A stretch of DNA of 64,000 nt from Sinomonas sp. ASV322. Its GTDB lineage: Bacteria > Actinomycetota > Actinomycetes > Actinomycetales > Micrococcaceae. The stretch covers positions 1-64,000 of the forward strand of contig NZ_JAVFJJ010000006.1 in assembly GCF_030908245.1 (NCBI RefSeq), read 5' to 3'. Under the pieces are notes generated by a model. The model was not told the origin of the DNA and made no database searches. It saw nothing but the letters and a program-made list of their open reading frames with translations. Positions 12,625 to 21,518 of the stretch are shown here, piece after piece (position 1 is the stretch's first letter; every line of letters starts with the position of its first letter). Both the position numbers and the translations under genes were made by a program.

Positions 12625-13830
12625 CTACTCCCCCGCGACCCGCTGGTCGCGGCCCGACGCGACCTTCGACGCCATGCCCCAGATGTCGATGAAGCCCTTC
12701 GCGCTCGACTGGTCGAACGTATCGCCCGTGTCGTACGTCGCGAGGCTGAAGTCGTAGAGCGACGTGTCCGAGCGGCGGCCGTTGACAATGGCCTGGCCGC
12801 CGTGGAGGGTCATGCGGATGTCGCCCGAGACATACTGCTGGCTGTCCTCGATGAAGCCGTCGAGCGCGCGCTTGAGCGGCGAGAACCACTGGCCGTCGTA
12901 CACGAGCTCGGACCAGCGCTGGCCCACGGTCGCCTTGAAGCGCGCGTGCTCGCGCTCGATCGTGACGTCCTCGAGGTGCTTGTGCGCCGTGATGAGGGCC
13001 ATCGCGCCGGGAGCCTCGTAGATCTCGCGGCTCTTGATGCCCACGAGCCGGTCCTCGACGACGTCGATGCGGCCCACGCCCTGCGCGCCCGCGCGGCGGT
13101 TGAGCTCCTGGATGACCTGGAGCGGGCTCAGCGCCACGCCGTCGAGCGCCGTCGGCACGCCCTGGACGAACGTGATCGTGACCTCATCCGGCGCCGGCGG
13201 GAACTCGGGGCTCGCCGTGTAGTCGTAGATGTCCTTCGTCGGCGCGTTCCAGATGTCCTCGAGGTAGCCCGTCTCGACGGCGCGGCCCCACACGTTCTGA
13301 TCGATCGAGTAGGGGTTCTTCTTCGTCGTGACGATCGGGAGGTGCTTCTCCTCGGCGTACGCGATGGCCTTGTCGCGCGTAAGCGCGAGATCACGGACGG
13401 GAGCGATGCACTTGAGGTCCGGGCCGAGCGTCTGGATGCCGACCTCGAAGCGGACCTGGTCGTTGCCCTTGCCCGTGCAGCCGTGCGCCACGGTCGTCGC
13501 GCCGAACTCGCGCGCGGCCTTGACGAGGTGCTTGACGATGACGGGGCGAGAGATCGCCGAGACGAGCGGGTAGTGGCCCTGGTACAGGCCGTTTGCCTTG
13601 AGGGTCGGCACGCAGTACTCGTTCGCGAACTCGTCGCGCGCGTCCGCGACGTAGGCCTCGACGGCGCCGCAGCCGAGGGCGCGCTGGCGCACGGTCTCGA
13701 GGCTCTCCCCGCCCTGCCCGACGTCGACGGCGACGGCGATGACCTCGGCTCCGGTGGCGTCGGCGATCCAGCCGATCGCGACGGAGGTGTCGAGGCCGCC
13801 CGAGTAGGCGAGGACGATGCGATCCTTCAC
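12625..13830 (-). CDS. argG: Argininosuccinate synthase
   Basis: The product joins citrulline and aspartate using ATP. Its 401 residues carry the PP-loop AYSGGLDTS (8-16) and the citrulline/aspartate-binding segments [14 protein letters not shown] and [13 protein letters not shown]. The GTG start is well placed behind AAGGAG. It is separated from the upstream SRPBCC gene by 72 bp that contain ArgR-type half sites, so argGH has its own arginine-responsive promoter in addition to any read-through from argC. Confidence 0.98.
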   Translation of the reverse strand: MKDRIVLAYSGGLDTSVAIGWIADATGAEVIAVAVDVGQGGESLETVRQRALGCGAVEAYVADARDEFANEYCVPTLKANGLYQGHYPLVSAISRPVIVKHLVKAAREFGATTVAHGCTGKGNDQVRFEVGIQTLGPDLKCIAPVRDLALTRDKAIAYAEEKHLPIVTTKKNPYSIDQNVWGRAVETGYLEDIWNAPTKDIYDYTASPEFPPAPDEVTITFVQGVPTALDGVALSPLQVIQELNRRAGAQGVGRIDVVEDRLVGIKSREIYEAPGAMALITAHKHLEDVTIEREHARFKATVGQRWSELVYDGQWFSPLKRALDGFIEDSQQYVSGDIRMTLHGGQAIVNGRRSDTSLYDFSLATYDTGDTFDQSSAKGFIDIWGMASKVASGRDQRVAGE

Positions 13831-13868
13831 GGTGTTCTCCTTGCAGATGTCGTGGGAGGTGACGAATT

Positions 13869-13896
13869 GTTATTCAGAAGTCTACATAACTATGCA
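13869..13896 (-). promoter_or_regulatory. ArgR operator before argG
   Basis: Two adjacent half-palindromic ARG-box-like words lie just upstream of argG: TGTTATTCAGAAGTCT (from 13869) and TACATAACTATGCA (13883-13896). The second closely matches the TGCATA-type boxes upstream of argC. Assignment to ArgR is inferred from motif similarity and the presence of argR in the same operon. Confidence 0.7.
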
Positions 13897-13902
13897 GCAG
13901 GT

Positions 13903-14367
13903 TTAGATCGCGGCTTCGCACGCGGTTCTCGCGACGCCAAGCTCGACGTCCCACCCCTCGCTGTTGCCGTCGAACGCCGCCCGGCGCTCCGCGTCGCTCC
14001 CGGGCAGCGACGCGAAGCCTGTCTCGACGACGCGGAGGGTCGTGCCGCCGTCGCGCGGATCGACGAAGAACTCCACCAGGGTCGTTCCCGCGCCCTCGCC
14101 GACCCACCTGAAGGCCGCGTGGCGCGGCGCGTCCAGCTCCACGGCCCGGAACCCGAAGTCGCCGTGGACCGGGTCCCGCACGAGGCTCACGTCGCCGTCG
14201 TGCGTGATCTCGTGGGAGCGGTAGGCGCCGTCGTTGATGAACCACCCGGGTTCCGAGACGAACTCCCAGACGCGGTCGGCGGGAGCGGCGATGTCGATGG
14301 ACTTGTCGATGCGGTCAAAGGCAGACATGTCGGTAACAGCCATGTCCCCATCGTGCCGGTCGCTCAT
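13903..14367 (-). CDS. SRPBCC (START/Bet v1-like) domain protein inside the arg operon
   Basis: This 154-residue protein has the SRPBCC fold pattern: IDKSIDIAAPADRVWEFVSEP at the N-terminus, the central WVGEGAGTTLVEFFV strand and a C-terminal helix after LPGSDAERRAAF. The family binds hydrophobic ligands in a cavity or acts as AHSA1-like adaptors, and no ligand can be named. The start at 14367 overlaps the argR stop codon as ATGA, so it is translationally coupled to argR; a second ATG at 14343 is also possible. It is an unexpected member between argR and argG. Whether it influences arginine metabolism is unknown. Confidence 0.85.
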   Translation of the reverse strand: MSDRHDGDMAVTDMSAFDRIDKSIDIAAPADRVWEFVSEPGWFINDGAYRSHEITHDGDVSLVRDPVHGDFGFRAVELDAPRHAAFRWVGEGAGTTLVEFFVDPRDGGTTLRVVETGFASLPGSDAERRAAFDGNSEGWDVELGVARTACEAAI

Positions 14368-14882
14368 GCGCCTTGGGAAGCGAGCTCGAGGAAGCGCGCC
14401 GCGACCGCCTCGCCTCCGAAGGGGTCCCGCGTCACGATCATGACCGTGTCGTCGCCCGCGATCGTGCCGAGGATCGCCGGGATGACGGAGTGGTCGATCG
14501 CGAGCGCAAGGAAGTTCGCGGCGCCCGGCGGGGTGCGGAGGACGACGATGTTCGCGCTCGACTCGGCGGTCACGAGCAGTTCGGCGCACAGCTTCGCGAG
14601 CCGTGCGTCGAGCACCTCGGGGGCGAGCCCCGAACGGGGGCTCCGGTCGCCGCCCTCGCCGCGCACCGCGTACACGAGCCCGCCGTCCGTGCCGCGGACG
14701 CGGACCGCGCCGATCTCGACGAGGTCGCGGGAGAGCGTCGCCTGGGTGACCTGCACGCCGTCGTCCGCGAGCAGCGCCGCGAGCTCCGCCTGCGAGCGCA
14801 CAGACTGCCCCGCGAGCAGCGCACGGACGCGCGCCTGGCGGGCGGCCTTCGTCTGCGGGGCGGGACCGGAAGCGACGCTCAC
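14364..14882 (-). CDS. argR: Arginine repressor
   Basis: This 172-residue hexameric repressor senses arginine and binds ARG boxes. The N-terminal winged HTH includes RSQAELAALLADDGVQVTQATLSRDL. The C-terminal arginine-binding/oligomerisation domain includes NIVVLRTPPGAANFLA and the key GTIAGDDTVMIV motif, whose Asp pair binds arginine. A GTG start at 14882 leaves 5 bp to the argF stop. It autoregulates via the operator upstream of argC, since it lies in that operon. Confidence 0.97.
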   Translation of the reverse strand: MSVASGPAPQTKAARQARVRALLAGQSVRSQAELAALLADDGVQVTQATLSRDLVEIGAVRVRGTDGGLVYAVRGEGGDRSPRSGLAPEVLDARLAKLCAELLVTAESSANIVVLRTPPGAANFLALAIDHSVIPAILGTIAGDDTVMIVTRDPFGGEAVAARFLELASQGA

Positions 14883-14887
14883 GGCAC

Positions 14888-15853
14888 TCAGCCCAGCCCG
14901 TCCACCACTGCCTGGCCCGACCGGTGCAGGAGCCACGCGAGGAGCGCCTTCTGGGCGTGCAGCCGGTTCTCGGCCTCGTCCCACACGATCGACTGCGGGC
15001 CGTCGATGACGTCGGCCGAGACCTCGTAGCCCCGATAGGCGGGGAGGCAATGGAGGAACACGGCGTCCGGCGCGGCCTTCGCCATCGCAGCCGCATCGAC
15101 GCTGTAGTCGCGGAAGAGCGTGAGCCGTGCCGCCTTCTCGGACTCCTGGCCCATCGAGACCCACGTGTCCGTCGCGACGACGTCGGCGCCGGCGAGGGCG
15201 GCGGACGCGTCGGTCGTGACGAGCACGGATCCCCCGGTCTCCGCGGCGACCTTCTCGGCCTCCGCCACGATCTCCGCCGCAGGGAGGTAGCCATCCGGAC
15301 CCGCGACGCGCACGTGCATGCCGGCGGTGACCCCCGCAAGGAGGTACGAGTTGGCCATGTTGTTCGCGGCGTCGCCGACGTACGCGAGCGAGAGCCCCGC
15401 CAGCTCGCCCTTGTGCTCGCGGACGGTGAGCAAGTCCGCGAGGAGCTGGCACGGGTGATAGTCGTCGCACAGCGCGTTGACGACGGGAACGCGCGAGTTC
15501 GCCGCCATGTCGACGAGCCCCTGATGGGCCCCCGTGCGCCACACGATCGCCGCGACCATGCGCTCGAGCACCTTGGCCGTGTCCTCGACGGACTCCTTGT
15601 GACCGATCTGAGCCTCGCCCGGGTTGATGATGAGCGGAGCGCCGCCCAAGTCCGAGATGCCGGTCGCGAACGAGACCCGCGTACGCGTCGACGTCTTGTC
15701 GAAGATGACGGCGACGGTCTTGCGCGCGGAGCCTTCTCCCGCGAGCGGCTGCGCCGAGTAGGGAGCCGCCTTGAGCCTGACCGCGAGGTCGAGGACCTCG
15801 GCCTGCTCGGCCGGGGTGAGATCGGTGTCCTTGAGGAAGTGCCGGACAGTCAT
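14888..15853 (-). CDS. argF: Ornithine carbamoyltransferase
   Basis: The product makes citrulline from ornithine and carbamoyl phosphate. In its 321 residues the carbamoyl-phosphate motif STRTR (near 55), the DDYHPCQ segment and the ornithine/active-site motif FLHCLPAYRG (near 264) are present. Start ATG at 15853 overlaps the argD stop as ATGA and is preceded by AGGAGG. It is the fifth gene of the argCJBDFR operon. Confidence 0.98.
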   Translation of the reverse strand: MTVRHFLKDTDLTPAEQAEVLDLAVRLKAAPYSAQPLAGEGSARKTVAVIFDKTSTRTRVSFATGISDLGGAPLIINPGEAQIGHKESVEDTAKVLERMVAAIVWRTGAHQGLVDMAANSRVPVVNALCDDYHPCQLLADLLTVREHKGELAGLSLAYVGDAANNMANSYLLAGVTAGMHVRVAGPDGYLPAAEIVAEAEKVAAETGGSVLVTTDASAALAGADVVATDTWVSMGQESEKAARLTLFRDYSVDAAAMAKAAPDAVFLHCLPAYRGYEVSADVIDGPQSIVWDEAENRLHAQKALLAWLLHRSGQAVVDGLG

Positions 15854-17178
15854 GAATCCTCCTGGTGGGAGAGCTGCTGGGTGAGCGCGGCGGCGGCCCG
15901 GGAGACTAGCTCGGGAAGCGCGGCAAGGAAGGTGTCCGCCTGATCGGGAGTGAGGATGAGCGGCGGCGCGAGGCGGATCGTACGCGGGCCGGGCGCGTTG
16001 ACGATGAAGCCGGCCGCGAGGCCAGCCTCGACGACGGCGGCCGCGAGATTCGCATCCCCGGGCACCCCGCCTGGGAGCGCCAGGTCGAAGCCGATGAGGA
16101 GACCGCGGCCGCGCACCTCCGCGACCTCGGGGAGCTTCGCGAGGGCCGAGCGCACATGGTCCCCCACAGCCCGCACGTTGGCGAGCACGCCCTGGCTCTC
16201 GATCACGTGCAGCGTCGCGAGGGCCGCCGCGGTCGCGACCGGGTTGCCTCCGAACGTCGTGCCGTGCTGACCGGCGGAGAGGAGCGCGCTGTTCTCGGGA
16301 CCGAACGTGATGAGCGCGCCGATCGGGAATCCGCCGCCGAGGCCCTTCGCGAGGGACATCGCGTCCGGGACCACACCCGAATCCCCGATGGCAAACCACT
16401 CGCCCGTGCGCCCGACGCCCGTCTGGACCTCATCGACGATGAGGAGGGCGCCGACGTCGCGCGTGATGCGTCGCGCCTCGGCGAGGTAGCCCTCGGGAAG
16501 GGGCACGACGCCGGCCTCGCCCTGGATCGGTTCCAGGAAGAGGGCCTGCGTCGTCTCGTCGACTTCGGCGCGGAGGGCGTCGAGGTCGCCGAACGGGACA
16601 TGGACGACGCCGGCAGGCAGCGGGGCGAACGGCTCGCGGTACGCCTTCTTGGCCGTGAGCGCGAGCGCCCCCATCGTGCGCCCGTGGAATGCGCCCTCCA
16701 GGGCGACGATCTTCGTGCGCCGCGCGCCGCCGTCGCCCGCGTTCCTGGTGTTCATCCGGGCCAGCTTGAACGCGGCCTCGTTCGCCTCGGTGCCCGAGTT
16801 CGCGAAGAACACCTTCGAGCCCGCAGGGGCGTTGGCGAGCTCGAGGAGCTTCTCCGCGAGCGCGACCTGGGTCGGGCTCGTGAAGAAGTTCGAGACGTGG
16901 CCGAGGGTCGCGAGCTGCGACGAGATGACACTCGTAACGAAAGGATGCGCGTGGCCGAGCGCGTTGACCGCGATTCCGCCGAGCAGGTCGAGGTACTGCT
17001 TGCCGTCCGCGTCCCACACGTAGCAGCCCTGCCCGCGCACGAGGACGCGCTGCGGGGTGCCGAACACGCCCATGAGCGAGTTCGAGTAGCGGGCGAGCCA
17101 GGACTCTCCCGTCGACGTGCCGACGAGGTCAGAGATCGGACGGACCGGACGGGTTTCGGGGGTGTTGGGGGTGCTCAT
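15850..17178 (-). CDS. argD: Acetylornithine aminotransferase
   Basis: This 442-residue class III PLP aminotransferase converts N-acetylglutamate semialdehyde to N-acetylornithine. It shows the PLP-binding Lys in [14 protein letters not shown] (near 274), the [13 protein letters not shown] motif and [13 protein letters not shown]. The N-terminal ~25 residues are a Pro/Arg-rich extension compared with compact homologues. It is coupled to argB by an ATGA overlap at 17175-17178 and to argF at its 3' end. Confidence 0.97.
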   Translation of the reverse strand: MSTPNTPETRPVRPISDLVGTSTGESWLARYSNSLMGVFGTPQRVLVRGQGCYVWDADGKQYLDLLGGIAVNALGHAHPFVTSVISSQLATLGHVSNFFTSPTQVALAEKLLELANAPAGSKVFFANSGTEANEAAFKLARMNTRNAGDGGARRTKIVALEGAFHGRTMGALALTAKKAYREPFAPLPAGVVHVPFGDLDALRAEVDETTQALFLEPIQGEAGVVPLPEGYLAEARRITRDVGALLIVDEVQTGVGRTGEWFAIGDSGVVPDAMSLAKGLGGGFPIGALITFGPENSALLSAGQHGTTFGGNPVATAAALATLHVIESQGVLANVRAVGDHVRSALAKLPEVAEVRGRGLLIGFDLALPGGVPGDANLAAAVVEAGLAAGFIVNAPGPRTIRLAPPLILTPDQADTFLAALPELVSRAAAALTQQLSHQEDS

Positions 17179-18131
17179 AGTACTCCTTCTGCGTCGGGCA
17201 CGACCTGCGTTCCGACGCCCGCATCGGTGAAGATCTCGAGGAGCATCGTGTGAGGGCTGCGCCCGTCGACGATCGCCGCGCGGTCCACGCCTTCCGAGAC
17301 CGCCTTGAGGCAGGCCGCCATCTTGGGGATCATTCCCGATTCGAGGCTCGGAAGCATGTCCCGCAGCTCGGAGGCGGCGATCTGCGAGACGAGCGAATCC
17401 TTGTCCGGCCAGTTCCGGTAGAGCCCCTCGACGTCGGTGAGCACGACGAGGCGCGACGCGTTGAGGGCGACCGCGACGGCGGCCGCGGCCGTGTCCGCGT
17501 TGACGTTGAGGACCTGGCCCGTGGGCACATAGTGCTCGACGCCGTCGTCGCCCGCTGCCAGGGCGACCTCCGGCGCAACCGTCGAGATGACCGGGATGCG
17601 ACCCGCCTCGAGGATGTCGTGCACCGCGCCCGGGTCGACGCCGACAACCTCGCCGACGAGCCCGATGTCCACCGGCTCGCCGTCAACGACGGCGCCGGTC
17701 CTGACCGCGCGCAGGAGCCCGGCGTCCTCGCCCGAGAGGCCGACAGCGTACGGGCCGTGCGAATTGATGAGCCCGACGAGCTCGCGCCCGACTTGGCCCG
17801 TGAGGACCATGCGGACGACGTCCATCGTCTCGGGCGTCGTCACGCGCAGGCCGCCCTTGAACTCGCTCTCGATCCCGACGCGCTTGAGCATCGCGTTGAT
17901 CTGGGGGCCACCGCCGTGGACGACCACGGGGTGGATGCCCGCGTGGTGGAGGAACACGATGTCCTGGGCGAACGCGCGCCGGAGCTCGTCGTTGACCATC
18001 GCGTTGCCGCCGTACTTGACGACCATCGTGCTGCCCGCGAACTTCTGGATCCACGGGAGCGCCTCGATGAGCGTGGCCGCCTTGTCCATCGCGAGGCGGA
18101 TGTTGTGGGGAGCCGTCTCAGCCTGGGTCAT
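17175..18131 (-). CDS. argB: Acetylglutamate kinase
   Basis: This kinase phosphorylates N-acetylglutamate, usually the arginine-inhibited step in organisms that recycle acetyl groups with ArgJ. The 318-residue amino-acid kinase fold shows VVKYGGNAM (phosphate loop), [11 protein letters not shown] (substrate loop) and [13 protein letters not shown]. An N-terminal helix ([22 protein letters not shown]) like that of arginine-sensitive, hexameric NAGKs is present, so feedback inhibition is likely. The ATG start at 18131 lies 7 bp after the argJ stop. Confidence 0.98.
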   Translation of the reverse strand: MTQAETAPHNIRLAMDKAATLIEALPWIQKFAGSTMVVKYGGNAMVNDELRRAFAQDIVFLHHAGIHPVVVHGGGPQINAMLKRVGIESEFKGGLRVTTPETMDVVRMVLTGQVGRELVGLINSHGPYAVGLSGEDAGLLRAVRTGAVVDGEPVDIGLVGEVVGVDPGAVHDILEAGRIPVISTVAPEVALAAGDDGVEHYVPTGQVLNVNADTAAAAVAVALNASRLVVLTDVEGLYRNWPDKDSLVSQIAASELRDMLPSLESGMIPKMAACLKAVSEGVDRAAIVDGRSPHTMLLEIFTDAGVGTQVVPDAEGVL

Positions 18132-18138
18132 GGGGGCC

Positions 18139-19305
18139 TCAGCTCGAATACGCGCTGTTCTCATGCACGTAGTCGTGCGTGAGATCGTTCGTGAGGATCG
18201 TCGCCTCCGCGTCGCCGGCCTGGAGGTCGATCTCGACGAGCACATCGCGCGGCCCGAGGTCCACGAGCGAGCGGTCCTCGCCGATGCCGCCCTTCCGGCA
18301 GACCTCGACGCCGTTGATCGTGACGCTCAGCTCATCCGGCTCGAACACGGCGTCCGTCGTGCCCACGGCCGAGAGCACGCGGCCCCAGTTGGGGTCCTTG
18401 CCGAAGATCGCCGTCTTGAAGAGGTTGGAGCGGGCGACGGCACGCGCGACGACTTCGGCGTCGCTCTCGGACGCCGCGTTGAAGGCGCGGATCGCGATGT
18501 CGTGGCTCGCGCCCTCGGCGTCGGCGATGAGCTTGCGAGCGAGCTCGGCGCAGACCTGCGTGAGGCCCTCCGTGAAGTCGACGGCGTCCGGGACGGCGCC
18601 GGAGGCGCCCGACGACAGCAGCACGACGGTGTCGTTCGTGGACATGCAGCCGTCCGAATCCGCGCGGTTGAACGTCACGCGCACGGCGTCGCGCAGCGCG
18701 GCGTCGAGCATCTCCGAGTTCGTCACGGCGTCGGTCGTGAGGACGACGAGCATCGTCGCGAGGCCCGGCGCGAGCATGCCGGCGCCCTTCGCGATCCCTC
18801 CGATCGTGAACTCCGCGCCCTCCGAGTCCGTGCCCGTGAAGACCGCCTCCTTCGGCACCGTATCGGTCGTCATGATGGCGACGGCGGCGTCGTGCCCGCC
18901 GTCGGCCGCGAGCCCGGCGGATGCCGCGTCGACGCCCGCGAGGATCTTGTCCATGGGGAGCTGCTCGCCGATGAGGCCCGTCGAGCAGACGACGACGTCG
19001 CCCGCCGAGATCCCGAGCCGTTCCGCGGTCTTCTCCGCCGTCGTGTGCGCATTCTGGAAGCCCTGCGGGCCGGTGCATGCGTTCGCCCCGCCCGAGTTGA
19101 GGATGACGGCGTCCGCGCGGCCGTCGGAGATCGCCTGGCGGGACCAGTGGACGGGCGCGGCCGCGACGCGGTTCGAGGTGAACACCGCGGCGGCGTTCTT
19201 GTCTGGCCCGTCGTTGACGACGAGCGCGACGTCGGGCTTGCCCGAGGCCTTGATCCCGGCGGTGACGCCGGCGGCCCGGAAGCCCTTGGGTGCGGTGACG
19301 GTCAC
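18139..19305 (-). CDS. argJ: Bifunctional ornithine acetyltransferase/N-acetylglutamate synthase
   Basis: This 388-residue protein recycles the acetyl group from acetylornithine to glutamate. ArgJ matures by self-cleavage just before a nucleophilic Thr; the ATM site is visible in [11 protein letters not shown], about residues 178-188. Other conserved parts are [16 protein letters not shown] near the N-terminus and the C-terminal end [11 protein letters not shown]. The GTG start at 19305 overlaps the argC stop as GTGA. Whether it also makes N-acetylglutamate from acetyl-CoA cannot be told from sequence. Confidence 0.97.
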   Translation of the reverse strand: MTVTAPKGFRAAGVTAGIKASGKPDVALVVNDGPDKNAAAVFTSNRVAAAPVHWSRQAISDGRADAVILNSGGANACTGPQGFQNAHTTAEKTAERLGISAGDVVVCSTGLIGEQLPMDKILAGVDAASAGLAADGGHDAAVAIMTTDTVPKEAVFTGTDSEGAEFTIGGIAKGAGMLAPGLATMLVVLTTDAVTNSEMLDAALRDAVRVTFNRADSDGCMSTNDTVVLLSSGASGAVPDAVDFTEGLTQVCAELARKLIADAEGASHDIAIRAFNAASESDAEVVARAVARSNLFKTAIFGKDPNWGRVLSAVGTTDAVFEPDELSVTINGVEVCRKGGIGEDRSLVDLGPRDVLVEIDLQAGDAEATILTNDLTHDYVHENSAYSS

Positions 19306-20414
19306 GGTGCAACTCCCAGCTGTGCGAGGCCGGCGCCCTCGGGAAGGCCCAGCGCGATGTTCATGGACTGCACCGCGCCGCCCGCGGTGCCCTTGGTCAG
19401 ATTGTCGATGACGGAGCTCACGATGACGCGCCCCGCGTGCTCGTCGAACGCAAGCTGCATGGCGGCGTTGTTCGAACCGAGCACCATCTGGGTCGCGGGC
19501 CACTGGCCTTCGGGAAGAACGTGGACGAAGGCCTCGTCGCGGTAGGCCGTCTCCCAGGCCGCCCGCAGTGCGGCCTCGTTGACGCCCGGCTTGACCCGCG
19601 CCGTCGCCGTCGTCAGGATCCCGCGGCTCATGGGGGCCAGCGTCGGCGTGAACGAAATCCGCACCGACTCGCCGGCGGCGTTCGAGAGGCCCTGTTCGAT
19701 CTCGGGCGTGTGGCGGTGGCCGCCGCCCACGCCGTACGGGCTCATGGAGCCCATGACCTCGGAGCCGAGAAGATGCGGCTTGACCGACTTGCCCGCGCCG
19801 GACGTGCCCGAAGCCGAGACAATCACCACGTCCTCGGGCTCGAGCAGCCCGGCGGCGAAGCCGGGAACGAGCGCGAGGAGTGCCGACGTCGGGTAGCAGC
19901 CGGGCACCGCGATGCGGCGGGCGCCGCGCAGCTTCTCGCGCTGCTTGTCTATCTCACCCGCCCCGCCACCCGAACCCACCCCACCACCCGAACCCGCCCC
20001 GCCACCCGAACCCGCCCCGCCACCCAAAAGAAGCTCAGGCAGGCCATACGGCCACGTCCCGGCGTGCTCCGAGCGGTAGAACTTGAACCACGCCTCGGGA
20101 TCCTCGAGGCGGTGATCCGCGCCCGCGTCGATCACGAGCGTGTCCGCGGGGAGCTGGGCCGCGACCTCGGCGGACGCGCCGTGCGGAAGGGCCAGGAACA
20201 CGACGTCGTGCCCTGCGAGGTTCTCGGCCGTCGTATCGACGATGACGCGGTCCGCGAGCGGCAGGAGGTGAGGCTGGAGCTCGCCGAGGCGGGCGCCCGC
20301 GCTGCTGTGCGCGGTGATCGCGCCGATCTCGATCTCGGGATGGTTGGCGAGCAGGCGGAGGACCTCTCCCCCGGCGTAGCCGCTGGCCCCGGACACTGCT
20401 GCGGTAATAGTCAC
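19302..20414 (-). CDS. argC: N-acetyl-gamma-glutamyl-phosphate reductase with Gly/Ser repeat insert
   Basis: The product reduces N-acetylglutamyl phosphate with NADPH. The 370-residue product has the Rossmann motif [15 protein letters not shown], the catalytic Cys in [13 protein letters not shown] (near 170) and a C-terminal [19 protein letters not shown]. It is longer than usual because of an in-frame run of GGGAGS-type hexapeptide repeats at about residues 129-151, encoded by the 18-bp repeats at 19967-20026. This lies in a surface loop between GLPELL and the catalytic Cys strand. A GTG start at 20414 is favoured: the promoter -10 lies only 6 nt upstream, so the mRNA appears leaderless. It is the first gene of the arg operon. 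Confidence 0.95.
   Translation of the reverse strand: MTITAAVSGASGYAGGEVLRLLANHPEIEIGAITAHSSAGARLGELQPHLLPLADRVIVDTTAENLAGHDVVFLALPHGASAEVAAQLPADTLVIDAGADHRLEDPEAWFKFYRSEHAGTWPYGLPELLLGGGAGSGGGAGSGGGVGSGGGAGEIDKQREKLRGARRIAVPGCYPTSALLALVPGFAAGLLEPEDVVIVSASGTSGAGKSVKPHLLGSEVMGSMSPYGVGGGHRHTPEIEQGLSNAAGESVRISFTPTLAPMSRGILTTATARVKPGVNEAALRAAWETAYRDEAFVHVLPEGQWPATQMVLGSNNAAMQLAFDEHAGRVIVSSVIDNLTKGTAGGAVQSMNIALGLPEGAGLAQLGVAP
19967..20026 (-). repeat. 18-bp tandem repeat inside argC
   Basis: Three units of 18 bp (plus-strand CACCCGAACCCGCCCCGC; 19967-19984, 19985-20002, 20003-20020, the first with two substitutions) plus a partial fourth. Each unit adds six residues of the GGGAGS type, so copy-number change keeps the frame. 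The coding strand has regularly spaced G-runs and could form a G-quadruplex. Confidence 0.9.
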
Positions 20415-20465
20415 CTGGCCACTATAGGCAAAGTTATGCAGAAGTATCAATATTTATGCATGAAA
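20415..20465 (-). promoter_or_regulatory. argC promoter with ArgR boxes, leaderless start
   Basis: On the minus strand, -35 TTGATA (20445-20450) and -10 TATAGT (20421-20426) are 18 nt apart. The -10 ends 6 nt before the GTG start of argC, matching the TANNNT-N6-7-RTG pattern of actinobacterial leaderless mRNAs. ARG-box-like words overlap the promoter: plus-strand TTATGCAGAAGTAT (from 20434) and TTTATGCATGAAA (from 20453). Repression by ArgR plus arginine is therefore expected. Confidence 0.75.
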
Positions 20466-20552
20466 GAATCGGGGGTGCTGCCTCCTAGGATGGGGCACGG
20501 ACGAGAACGCAAGAAAACTCAAGGAAGCATCGCTAGCAATAGGAGCGAACCC

Positions 20553-21518
20553 ATGATCAACGCCATCGTCGCCACCGCGCCGGGAGGTCCCGAAGTCCTT
20601 GTGCCGACGGTCGTCGAAAAGCCCGAGGCGGGCCCGGGCCAGCTCCTCGTCAAGGTCGCCGCGACGGGCGTCAACTTCATCGAGACGTATCAGCGTCAGG
20701 GCATCTACAGCGTCCCGTTCCCGTTCATTCCCGGCGAGGAAGCTGCCGGAACGGTCGAGGAGGTCGGTGAGGGGATCGAGGGCTTCGCGGTCGGCGATCG
20801 CGTCGCGACAGCCGAGGGTTCCCGCGCCTATGCCGACTACCTGCTCGTGGAAGCAGACAAGGCCCTCCCCGTCCCCGAGGGACTCGACCTCGCGGCGGCC
20901 GCAGCCCTCCCCCTCCAGGGCATGACGGCCCACTACCTCATCAACTCGAGCTTCCGCGTCCAGCCGGGCCAGACGGCCCTCGTCCACGCGGGCGCGGGCG
21001 GCGTCGGGCTGCTCCTCATCCAGCTGCTCAAGGCCAAGGGCGCCCGGGTCATCACGACCGTATCGAGCGACGAGAAGGCCGAGCTCGCCGTCGGGGCTGG
21101 GGCAGACCACGCGATCCGCTACTCGAGCTTTGACCGGCAGGTCCTGGAGCTCACCTCGGGCGAGGGCGTCGACGTCGTGTACGACGGCGTGGGACGCGAT
21201 ACGTTCGATGGCTCCCTTGCGTCGCTGCGCGTCCGAGGCACGCTCGTGCTGTTCGGCGGGGCCTCGGGGCCGGTTCCTCCCGTCGATCCGCAGCGCCTCA
21301 ACGCAGGAGGCTCGCTCTTCCTGACCCGCCCCACCCTCAAGCACCACCTCCTCAACCCGCAGGAACGCCTGTGGCGCTCGTCCGAAATCTTCGCGGCGGC
21401 CCTCGACGGCACCCTCTCTGTGCGCGTTGGCGCGACCTATCCGCTCGCAGCGGCCGCGGAGGCACATCGTGCCCTCGAGGGACGCGCCACGACGGGCAAG
21501 GTGCTCCTCGTCCCGTGA
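20553..21518 (+). CDS. qorA: NADPH:quinone oxidoreductase (zeta-crystallin-like MDR)
   Basis: This 321-residue, zinc-free medium-chain dehydrogenase/reductase begins MINAIVATAPGGPEVL. The quinone oxidoreductase signature GVNFIETYQRQGIY is present, as are the NADPH Rossmann motif HAGAGGVGLLLIQL (near 145) and the C-terminal GRATTGKVLLVP. It probably reduces quinones by one or two electrons in the cytoplasm. A good AGGAG lies 8 nt before the ATG at 20553. It overlaps the Pls-like gene by GTGA and so would be co-translated with it, although quinone reduction has no obvious tie to that pathway. Confidence 0.93.
   Translation: MINAIVATAPGGPEVLVPTVVEKPEAGPGQLLVKVAATGVNFIETYQRQGIYSVPFPFIPGEEAAGTVEEVGEGIEGFAVGDRVATAEGSRAYADYLLVEADKALPVPEGLDLAAAAALPLQGMTAHYLINSSFRVQPGQTALVHAGAGGVGLLLIQLLKAKGARVITTVSSDEKAELAVGAGADHAIRYSSFDRQVLELTSGEGVDVVYDGVGRDTFDGSLASLRVRGTLVLFGGASGPVPPVDPQRLNAGGSLFLTRPTLKHHLLNPQERLWRSSEIFAAALDGTLSVRVGATYPLAAAAEAHRALEGRATTGKVLLVP

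Noticed and set aside
19967-20026. CRISPR array or mobile repeat in argC
   Set aside because: The units are contiguous without spacers and encode an in-frame Gly/Ser tract.
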